Source of the DNA: VXNE01 sp965200505
GTDB taxonomy: Bacteria > Pseudomonadota > Gammaproteobacteria > Pseudomonadales > Azotimanducaceae
NCBI GenBank assembly: GCA_965200505.1
Contig: OZ241343.1
Location: 2,542,001-2,606,000 of the forward strand
Direction: 5' to 3'
Length of the DNA: 64,000 bases
In this document: one piece after another, positions 8,340 through 15,610 of the stretch
How positions within the stretch are numbered: the stretch's first letter is position 1
Layout of the letters: each line of letters begins with the position of its first letter
Notes under the pieces: generated by a model
Database searches by the model: none
The model's input: only the letters and a program-made list of their open reading frames with translations
Told to the model about the DNA's origin: nothing
Program-made: the position numbers and the translations under genes

Positions 8340-10617
8340 GGAACTGCGCCGCATCGTCCAGGACGTCAGCGTCGCCGCTGGCTTCCAAGCCGCGCTCGAG
8401 ACCATGGTGGCCAGTGTCCGCACCGCCTTGGACACCGGCATGTGCTCCATCTACATCGTCAACCGCGCCACCGGCAATTTCCACTTGGTGGCGGCCGAGG
8501 GCGCCAATCCAGCGGCCATCGGCCAAGTGGTGTTGCGCCCGGGTGAGGGGCTGGTGGGCGTGGCGGCGGAACGCGCCGAGCCGGTGAACTTGGACGACGC
8601 GCCGCGCCATCCGCGCTTCCTCCATTTGCCGGAAATGGGTGACGAGGCGTTCCACGCCTTCCTCGGCGTGCCGATCATCCATCTCCGGCGCGTGCTCGGC
8701 GTGGTGGTGGTGCGGCAACGCGAAACGCGCAAGTTCGACGAGGACGAGGAAGCCTTCCTCGTCACGCTTGCCGCTCAGCTGGCGGCGGTGGTGGCGCATG
8801 CCGAGGCCACCGACGAGATCAAGGCGTTGATGGAGGACCGCACCGAGCAGCAGGACACCCGTTTCGTGGGTGTGGCCGGCGCCCCGGGCATCGCCATCGG
8901 CCAAACGGTGGTGACGCACCCCGCCGCGGCGCTCGACAAGGTGCCCGACAAGCCGGCCCAAGACGTCGCGCAGGAGCTGGCGATGTTCGACCGCGCCATC
9001 GGCCAGGTGCGCGCGGACATCGAGCGCTTGGGTGAGATGCTGGAATCCACGCTGCCCGCCGAAGAACGCGCCCTCTTCGATGCGTATCTGCACATGTTGG
9101 ACGACGACGCCTTCGCCGAGGAAGTGCGCGAGCGGGTGCGTGGCGGCCAATGGGCGCAGGGGGCGTTGCGCCAAGTGATCGGCCAGCACACCCGCGCCTT
9201 CGACCAGATGGAGGATTCCTACCTGCGCGAACGCGCCGCGGACGTGCGCGAGCTGGGGCAGCGCGTGTTGGCCTATCTGCAGGACATCCGCCAGCCGCAG
9301 AGCCAATGCCCCAGCGATGCCGTGCTGGTGGGCGCCGAGGTCACGGCGTCCATGCTCGGCGACATTCCGGTGGACAAGCTGCGCGGCATCGTGTCGCAGA
9401 AGGGCTCGCGGTACTCCCACGTCGCCATCCTCGCCCGCGCCTTGGGTGTGCCCGCCGTGATGGGCGCCGTGGACGTGCCCCTCTACGGCGTGGAGAACCG
9501 CACGGTGATCGTGGATGGCTTCGATGGTGCCGTGGTGGCGAACCCGTCGCGCTCCGTCATCGACCACTACACCGCGTTGGTGGACGAAGAGCGCGAGTTC
9601 GCCGAGGAGTTGGAGGAGCTGCGCGAACTGCCGTGCAAGACCCGCGATGGCCAGCTCATCTCGATGTGGGTGAACATCGGCTTGGTCGGCGACATCACCC
9701 GCTCGCTGGACCGCGGCGCCGAGGGCATCGGCCTGTTCCGCACCGAAGTGCCCTTCATGACGGAGGATCGCTTCCCCACCGAGGAGGAGCAGCGCGCCAT
9801 CTACCGCGACCACATGGTGGCCTTCGACCCGCGCCCGGTGACCATGCGCACCTTGGACATCGGCGGCGACAAGTCCCTCTCTTACTTCCCCATCGCGGAG
9901 GACAACCCCTTCCTCGGCTGGCGGGGCATTCGCGTCACGTTGGATCACCCGGAGATCTTCATCGCCCAGGTGCGCGCCATGATTAAGGCCAACGCGGGAT
10001 TGGCCGGGGTGCTGCGCATCATGCTGCCGATGGTGAGCGGCCTGCCCGAAGTGCATGAAGCCATCGCGCTGGTGGAACGCGGCCACCGCGAGGTGGTGGA
10101 GGAAGGCTACGACGCCAAGCGGCCCCTCATCGGCGTGATGATCGAAGTGCCGGCGGCGGTGTATCTGGCGCGGCAGATCGCCAAGGCCGTGGATTTCCTC
10201 GCCGTGGGCTCCAACGACCTCACCCAGTACATGCTGGCGGTGGACCGCAACAACCCCCGCGTGGCGCAGCTATACCGCGATGTCCACCCGGCGGTGCTGC
10301 TGGCCATGCGCGAGGTGGCCAAGGCGGCCCACGCCGAGGGCAAGGGCATCGGCATCTGCGGCGAACTCGCCGGCACGCCGGAAGGGGCGGTGCTGTGCGT
10401 GGGCATGGGCTACGACGTGCTCTCCATGAACGCCGCCCACCTGCCGAAGGTGAAGTGGACGATTCGCCAAGTGTCGCTCTTGGATTGCCGCCGCATCTTG
10501 GCCCGCGCCCTGCGCATGACGGACGCCAACGAAATCCACGACTTCCTGCGAGCGGAACTGGTGAAGCTGGGGCTGGGGCGCGTGGTGCCGCGGCACGAGC
10601 TGCCGGCGGGGTTTTGA
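8332..10617 (+). CDS. ptsP: Nitrogen-PTS enzyme I (phosphoenolpyruvate-protein phosphotransferase)
   Basis: PtsP (EI-Ntr) takes phosphate from PEP and passes it to NPr and then EIIA-Ntr, a regulatory chain linking nitrogen and carbon status to potassium and stress responses. Domains in order are an N-terminal GAF domain (about 1-160), the EI N-domain (about 178-300), the phosphohistidine swivelling domain with GSRYSHVAILAR and active His363, and the PEP-binding barrel with GIGLFRTEVPFM and the late GICGELAG. The 761-residue length is normal for the GAF-containing form. GTG at 8332 overlaps rppH. No ptsO/ptsN neighbours are visible. Confidence 0.95.
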   Translation: MLEELRRIVQDVSVAAGFQAALETMVASVRTALDTGMCSIYIVNRATGNFHLVAAEGANPAAIGQVVLRPGEGLVGVAAERAEPVNLDDAPRHPRFLHLPEMGDEAFHAFLGVPIIHLRRVLGVVVVRQRETRKFDEDEEAFLVTLAAQLAAVVAHAEATDEIKALMEDRTEQQDTRFVGVAGAPGIAIGQTVVTHPAAALDKVPDKPAQDVAQELAMFDRAIGQVRADIERLGEMLESTLPAEERALFDAYLHMLDDDAFAEEVRERVRGGQWAQGALRQVIGQHTRAFDQMEDSYLRERAADVRELGQRVLAYLQDIRQPQSQCPSDAVLVGAEVTASMLGDIPVDKLRGIVSQKGSRYSHVAILARALGVPAVMGAVDVPLYGVENRTVIVDGFDGAVVANPSRSVIDHYTALVDEEREFAEELEELRELPCKTRDGQLISMWVNIGLVGDITRSLDRGAEGIGLFRTEVPFMTEDRFPTEEEQRAIYRDHMVAFDPRPVTMRTLDIGGDKSLSYFPIAEDNPFLGWRGIRVTLDHPEIFIAQVRAMIKANAGLAGVLRIMLPMVSGLPEVHEAIALVERGHREVVEEGYDAKRPLIGVMIEVPAAVYLARQIAKAVDFLAVGSNDLTQYMLAVDRNNPRVAQLYRDVHPAVLLAMREVAKAAHAEGKGIGICGELAGTPEGAVLCVGMGYDVLSMNAAHLPKVKWTIRQVSLLDCRRILARALRMTDANEIHDFLRAELVKLGLGRVVPRHELPAGF

Positions 10618-10638
10618 GGGGCGCGACAGCGGTGCCGG

Positions 10639-11643
10639 TCAGTCCGTCAAGTCGAGGCCTAGGGCGCGCTTGGCGTACTCGATGAGCAACGGCTTTAGGT
10701 CATCCGCGAAGACCAAGCGCACACCCTGGTCCTCAGCCGTTTTCACCAAGTAAGCGTTCTGGTCCTGATTGGCCTCGGTCATGATGACAACCCTCTCAAT
10801 GACACGGTTCTTGCCGCTCTTCTCCCACTCATCCGCCCTTGCAATCTGATTCATTACCGCGTCCACTTCACCCTTGCTGACAGCGCCACCGTAGTCCTTA
10901 ACTTGTATCGCAATCACGGGGTCCGGGCCGCTGCCCAGTACCGGTAGTCGGACTAAGATGTCCGTCCCATGGCGCTTTTCGCTTATACCACCGCCGACGC
11001 TTTCTACTAGACACGGCGCAGGATAAAGTGTCTCTTCAAGCACTTGGATGAGGACACTCTCCCATCGCTCGCTTTCGAACTCCTTTGTCAAGCGGTCGTA
11101 CACCGATTGGTCGAACGCCTCGTCGTCAAAGGCATCGTCGAACGCGCCGTGGACTACGCGTTCCAATCGTTCCTCGTCTGTGATCTCAGCGGAGTCCTTT
11201 AGCAGCGCGTCAATGCAGGCACTGTGTGGGTCCAAGCTCCAGAAGTGGCCCCGGTACTTCAAACTCCTGCGCAGGCCACCCGTTAGGGAAGCGGCTCGGC
11301 GGCGGTGGAACGACCCGATCTGAGTCGCCGGGAAGATGTGACCGAAGTACTTCTTGGCAACCTTGAACTGGTAGCCTTGGTCCCAATTTTCAGTGGCCCG
11401 TACGATGGCAACCGAGTGCCAATCAGGTAGGTATGGGACCAAGATGATATGGTCCTCTTTGACTTCCAAGTACATTCTCCGGTTGCCGTGCGGGGCGGCG
11501 GCTAGGTTCGCGGCGTCGCGAAGGTCCGTCCCTTCCCACCCCCAGCCGATGCGGAGGCGACCCTGCGCCAACTCGTCTCGAAAGAACGACCAATCGGGCC
11601 GATGGATCCGAAAGCCCCAGTAGCGAATGTTGTCAGTTGTCAT
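10639..11643 (-). CDS. Mrr-like PD-(D/E)XK restriction endonuclease-family protein
   Basis: The 334-residue protein ends with an Mrr-type nuclease core: GTDILVR (Asp228) followed by AIQVKDYGG, giving a D...QxK active site (Q247, K249) as in Mrr and other QxK variants. The N-terminal 120 residues (YWGFRIHRPDW...) look like a compact beta-rich sensor or target-recognition domain that I cannot name. Mrr-family enzymes usually cut modified DNA. ATG at 11643 has GGAG six bases upstream; a TTG 36 bases earlier is less likely. The base composition is visibly lower in G+C than its neighbours, and it stands alone between housekeeping genes, so acquisition by transfer is plausible. Confidence 0.78.
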   Translation of the reverse strand: MTTDNIRYWGFRIHRPDWSFFRDELAQGRLRIGWGWEGTDLRDAANLAAAPHGNRRMYLEVKEDHIILVPYLPDWHSVAIVRATENWDQGYQFKVAKKYFGHIFPATQIGSFHRRRAASLTGGLRRSLKYRGHFWSLDPHSACIDALLKDSAEITDEERLERVVHGAFDDAFDDEAFDQSVYDRLTKEFESERWESVLIQVLEETLYPAPCLVESVGGGISEKRHGTDILVRLPVLGSGPDPVIAIQVKDYGGAVSKGEVDAVMNQIARADEWEKSGKNRVIERVVIMTEANQDQNAYLVKTAEDQGVRLVFADDLKPLLIEYAKRALGLDLTD

Positions 11644-11807
11644 GGTCTGCTCCACTCCTGTGGTTGTCGCCTCCCCCAAGAACGTTCAAATCGCCCCAAA
11701 GACCCTAACACCTGCCAGATGAACCGGCAAGTGCCGAAGTGCCGGTGCCGTTGCGCATCACCTAATCGTTGTCGTTACACTCCCTGACGCCACGGGGAGG
11801 GTAGCGA

Positions 11808-13058
11808 ATGTCGGGACCACTGGCGGGCCTCAAGGTGGTGGAGTTGGCGACGGCCATCCAAGGGCCGGCCGCCGGCCTTTACTTCGCCAACATGGGGGCG
11901 GAGGTCATCAAGGTGGAACCGCCCATGGGCGATTTGAGCCGTTACTACCGCGGCGTGAACAACACGCTGCCGGCGGATGCCCTGTGCTCGCAGTTCCTCG
12001 CCATGAACAAGGGCAAGCGCTCGGTCGTCTTGGACCTGCACACGGCGTTGGGCCGGGCGGTGATGGGGCGGCTGTTGGCAGGTGCGGATGTCTTTCTCAG
12101 CAACTACCGCGCCACCGCGCTCGCCCGCATGGCGCTGGACCTTGAGACGCTGCCGGCGGCGCATCCCCGGCTGGTGGTCGGCCATGTCAATGGCTTTGGG
12201 CCCCGGGGCCCGGATGCGGACAAGGCCATGTTGGATGGCGCGGCGCAAGCGCGTGGTGGGCTCGCCAGCATGTGCGGGGCGGCTGGGGAAACGCCCATGC
12301 CATCGGGCGCCGCGGTGGCGGACCACGCGGGCGCCATGCAGCTCGCCTTGGCCTGCGTCACGGCGCTGGTGAGCCGTGCCGCCAGCGGACGGGGCCAGGT
12401 GGTGCGCACATCCTCCTTGGGCGCGCAGCTCTGGCTGCAGATGTGGGAGCTGCAACATTCGGCGTTGACCGGCGTGGCGCTCAGCCGGGAAGGTACCCAC
12501 AACCCGAACATCAAATCCCCCTATGGGGTTTACACCTGCGCCGATGGCGTGCCGATTCTGTTCCTGGTGGCGATGACGGACGATGCCTGGACGGCATTCT
12601 GGCTCTTCGTCGATCAACCCGAGGTGTTGCTGTTGAAGGAATGGGATTCGCCTGCCAAGCGCATCGGCATGGTGAGTGGCGCATCCGGCGTCGAGGAAAT
12701 CCGCGCCTTGGTGCGGGACGCCTTCGCCGCCAAGCCGTTCGCCGAATGGGAACGGTTCCTCACCTCCGAGCCGGAAATCATTTGGGAACGGGTGCGTGGC
12801 TACGACGATGTGCTCACAGACCCGCAGAATCTGGCCAACGGCTACATCGCGGACATCGACCTGCCGGTGACCGGGAAGACCCAGACCGTCGGCACGCTCA
12901 TGGACTTCGGCGCCACCCCCACGGCGCTGCCGGCGCCGCCGCCGGCGCTCGGCGGCCACACTGCGGAAGTGATGGCCGAGCTCGGCTTCGGCACCGAGGA
13001 CATCAAAGCCGTGCAAGCGCATGGGGACGCCGTGCGTGAAGATATGTACGCGGCCTAA
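11808..13058 (+). CDS. CaiB/BaiF family (class III) CoA-transferase
   Basis: This 416-residue class III acyl-CoA:carboxylate CoA-transferase-like protein has the N-terminal LAGLKVVELATAIQGPAAG and GAEVIKVEPP motifs, NKGKRSVVLDL, and a candidate catalytic Asp172 in VADHAG at the position where Frc uses Asp169. It moves CoA between organic acids; the substrate cannot be told from sequence. ATG at 11808 has a GGGAGGG ribosome-binding site. The 128 bp upstream lie between it and the divergent Mrr-like gene and probably hold its promoter. Confidence 0.9.
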   Translation: MSGPLAGLKVVELATAIQGPAAGLYFANMGAEVIKVEPPMGDLSRYYRGVNNTLPADALCSQFLAMNKGKRSVVLDLHTALGRAVMGRLLAGADVFLSNYRATALARMALDLETLPAAHPRLVVGHVNGFGPRGPDADKAMLDGAAQARGGLASMCGAAGETPMPSGAAVADHAGAMQLALACVTALVSRAASGRGQVVRTSSLGAQLWLQMWELQHSALTGVALSREGTHNPNIKSPYGVYTCADGVPILFLVAMTDDAWTAFWLFVDQPEVLLLKEWDSPAKRIGMVSGASGVEEIRALVRDAFAAKPFAEWERFLTSEPEIIWERVRGYDDVLTDPQNLANGYIADIDLPVTGKTQTVGTLMDFGATPTALPAPPPALGGHTAEVMAELGFGTEDIKAVQAHGDAVREDMYAA

Positions 13059-13090
13059 ATGGGGGATGACTGAGCCGGCGGACTAAGCGC

Positions 13091-13489
13091 TCAAGGCGGC
13101 TCCGTACCCACCGCGGCGACGGCGCGATCGTAAAGCTGCCGCACTTGCGTCAGGGCCGCTTCGCGTTCGATGCGCCAACCAGCATCCATCGCCGTGTAGC
13201 GGAACTGAACGCCAAAGGGCGTAAACCGCGCCAACGGCCGGTGCGGCTCGACATCCACCGTCTCGGCAAGCAGATCGAGCAGCAGGTCGATGTCGTGCGT
13301 GAGCGGATACTCGCGGCCGCCGAACGCGATCCACGCCCTGATCGTCTTCTCGGCCGCCTGTTGCACATGGAAGCCGAACACTTCGTCATCGACCTCGGCG
13401 GGATCGCGCATCACCTGCAGTGCCCGGAGGTTGCGGCACGCGGCCGCCAGCAAGGCGCGGGCGCACTTAAGGTCGCTCACCGGCACCAT
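13091..13489 (-). CDS. HEPN-domain protein
   Basis: The 132-residue protein matches the HEPN pattern: a helical bundle with FGFHVQQAAEKTIRAWIAF followed by YPLTHDIDLLLDLL. Such proteins are usually the RNase or AMPylation-target half of HEPN-MNT toxin-antitoxin pairs. The canonical RX4-6H RNase motif is not obvious; R51 in the helix and H63 in THD are candidates. No nucleotidyltransferase (GSxxxG...D) frame lies immediately upstream or downstream, so the usual partner is missing here. ATG at 13487-13489 is a reasonable start. It might be a solitary accessory gene or a remnant. Confidence 0.7.
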   Translation of the reverse strand: MVPVSDLKCARALLAAACRNLRALQVMRDPAEVDDEVFGFHVQQAAEKTIRAWIAFGGREYPLTHDIDLLLDLLAETVDVEPHRPLARFTPFGVQFRYTAMDAGWRIEREAALTQVRQLYDRAVAAVGTEPP

Positions 13490-13710
13490 GCGAACGACCT
13501 CAAGGCAGGCTTAAGCACGGGTGGCGTGACCCTCTCCACATTTCGAGAGGCAGTACAGCATAGAGCGCTCCACCATGCCAAGCCTGCCCCGTGTGCACCG
13601 GCGCCGCCCCGCCGGTCACTGGCTCGATGGCAATGCGCGGCGCCCCGGCTGCCTAGCCGTGTGGGGATTGGGTAGAATCCGCGCTCTTTGGTGAGCGGGG
13701 ACATTCATCC

Positions 13711-14016
13711 ATGGCGGGTCTCGCAACGGGGGCGCGGCTCAAGAGCACGGTCTGCAACACGGAAATCATGGTCATCGCCGCGCCGGACGGCGATGTGGAC
13801 TTGACCTGCGGCGGTTCGCCGATGAGCGCGGATGGCGCCGGCAACGGTGGCGCCGTGCATCAGGACTTCGCCGAGGGCACCACCTTGGGCAAGCGCTACA
13901 CGGATGCCGAAGGCAGCTTGGAGGTGCTCTGCGTGAAGGCCGGCGACGGGTCCCTCGCAAGTGGCGGCACACCGCTCAAGCTGAAGGACGCGAAGAAGCT
14001 CCCGAAGACGGATTGA
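13711..14016 (+). CDS. Small conserved protein of unknown function upstream of an acyl-CoA ligase
   Basis: The 101-residue protein has no recognisable domain. It contains three cysteines (C15, C33 and C73) in a small beta-rich-looking sequence (STVCNTEIMVI, DLTCGG, LEVLCVK) and a charged C-terminal tail rich in Lys and Asp. No signal peptide or membrane segment is seen. A -10-like TAGAAT lies at 13673-13678. The gene precedes the acyl-CoA ligase by about 70 bp on the same strand, so the two are probably co-transcribed. The cysteine pattern might bind a metal or form a disulfide, but that is speculation. Confidence 0.72.
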   Translation: MAGLATGARLKSTVCNTEIMVIAAPDGDVDLTCGGSPMSADGAGNGGAVHQDFAEGTTLGKRYTDAEGSLEVLCVKAGDGSLASGGTPLKLKDAKKLPKTD

Positions 14017-14085
14017 GCGCCACTCGGCGCAAGCGGCGCGGTCGCCTTTGGCCCGTTGCCTGAGCGTCGGTCGCGGGGTTGACCC

Positions 14086-15594
14086 ATGAACATCATGATG
14101 TTGCTCGAGATGGCGGCGTCGGGCTTTGGCGACCGCACGGCCTTCGTCGATGCCGAGGCCGGCCACTCGATCACTTACCAAGCGCTGTACGACGGCGCCG
14201 GCGCCGCGGCACGGGAAGTGGCCGATTCCGGGGCGGGGCGCTTGGCGATGGTTGACGTCACCAACTTGGCCATGCCGGTGGGCCTCTTCACCGGCGCTTG
14301 GGCCGGCGTTCCCTTCGTGCCGGTGAACTACCGCCTCACCGACGCCGAGATCGACACGCTGCTCGAGCGGGTGAAGCCGGCATGGTTGGTCGCCGCGGAT
14401 GACCGCATCGGCCGTTGGCATGGCGCCGAAGGCTTGACGCCCCATTCGCGCTCGAACTTCCTGCGCTCGGCGCTGGCCGGTGGCGAGGCGGCGCCGCCGT
14501 GGTCGATGGATGGCGAGGACATCGCCGCGCTGCTCTTCACCAGCGGCACCACCGGCGTCCCCAAGGCCGCCCTCTTGCGGCAGAAGCACTTGGTCTCCTA
14601 CATCTTGGGTTCGGTGGAGTTCATGTCCGCGGACGAATCCGAGACGGCCCTCGTGTGTGTGCCGCCGTACCACGTCGCCGGCATCGCCGCGGTGCTGAGC
14701 TCCGTCTATTCCGGGCGGCGCGTCGTGCAGCTCGCGAACTTCACCCCGGAAGGATGGCTGGAGCTCGCCCGCTCGGAACGGGTGACGACGGCCTTCGTGG
14801 TGCCGACCATGCTGCATCGCATCGTCGACGCCCTGCAAGGCGAGTCCAGCGCCAACCTGCCGCATCTGGAGTCGCTTTCCTTCGGCGGCGGCAAGATGCC
14901 CTTGCCGGTGGTGGAGCGGGCCATGGAGCTCTTTGCCGACACGGACTTCACCAATGCCTACGGGCTCACCGAGACCAGCTCCACCGTCACGGTGTTGGGG
15001 CCGGAGGAACATCGCGCCGCGGCCGCCAGTGACGACGCGGCCGTCCGAAAACGCCTCACGTCCGTGGGCGTCCCGCTGCCGGGCATCGAGATAGAGATCC
15101 GCGACGACGCCGGCCGAGCCTTGAGCGCCGGCGAACACGGCGAGGTGTTCGTGCGCGGCGAACAGGTATCCGGCGAATACGAGGGGCGGGGCAGCCAAAC
15201 GGATGCCGAGGGTTGGTTCCCCACCCGCGACGCCGGCTATCTGGACGCGGCGGGCTACCTGTTCCTCGAAGGCCGCGCCGACGACATCATTGTGCGGGGC
15301 GGCGAGAACATGTCGCCCGGCGAAATCGAAGACACCCTCATGGAACACGAGGCGGTCTTTGATGCGGCCATCGTGGGTGTGCCGGACAAGGAATGGGGCG
15401 AAGCGGTGGTGGGCGTTGTGGTGCTGGAGCCACGCGCGGCGGTCACCACGGAGGCGCTGCAGCATTGGGTGCGGGAGCGTCTGCGCTCGTCGCGGGTGCC
15501 GGAGCGTTTGGAGTTCTGGCCGGAACTGCCCTACACGGAAACCGGCAAGCTGCTGCGCCGCGTGGTGCGGGAGCAGCTCGGCCAAAGCGCTTAA
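14086..15594 (+). CDS. AMP-dependent acyl-CoA synthetase/ligase (ANL superfamily)
   Basis: This enzyme activates a carboxylic acid with ATP and CoA to an acyl-CoA. The 502-residue protein contains the adenylation P-loop TSGTTGVPK at 152-160, the A5 motif NAYGLTETSS, the hinge region GRADDIIVRGGENMSPGEIE, and the C-terminal catalytic lysine in YTETGKLLRR. It is shorter than acetyl-CoA synthetases and nearer the medium-chain or aromatic-acid ligase size. The specific substrate is unknown. Its neighbours (CoA-transferases, enoyl-CoA hydratase) suggest an organic-acid degradation block. Confidence 0.9.
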   Translation: MNIMMLLEMAASGFGDRTAFVDAEAGHSITYQALYDGAGAAAREVADSGAGRLAMVDVTNLAMPVGLFTGAWAGVPFVPVNYRLTDAEIDTLLERVKPAWLVAADDRIGRWHGAEGLTPHSRSNFLRSALAGGEAAPPWSMDGEDIAALLFTSGTTGVPKAALLRQKHLVSYILGSVEFMSADESETALVCVPPYHVAGIAAVLSSVYSGRRVVQLANFTPEGWLELARSERVTTAFVVPTMLHRIVDALQGESSANLPHLESLSFGGGKMPLPVVERAMELFADTDFTNAYGLTETSSTVTVLGPEEHRAAAASDDAAVRKRLTSVGVPLPGIEIEIRDDAGRALSAGEHGEVFVRGEQVSGEYEGRGSQTDAEGWFPTRDAGYLDAAGYLFLEGRADDIIVRGGENMSPGEIEDTLMEHEAVFDAAIVGVPDKEWGEAVVGVVVLEPRAAVTTEALQHWVRERLRSSRVPERLEFWPELPYTETGKLLRRVVREQLGQSA

Positions 15595-15610
15595 CTCCCT
15601 CCCCGCACGA

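Noticed and set aside
8296..10086. Long minus-strand open frame opposite ptsP (and similar long frames opposite 1.7-3.8, 4-5.5 and 17-20 kb)
   Set aside because: These are high-GC antisense shadows: His/Arg/Gly/Ala-rich, no recognisable motifs, and fully opposite well-supported genes.
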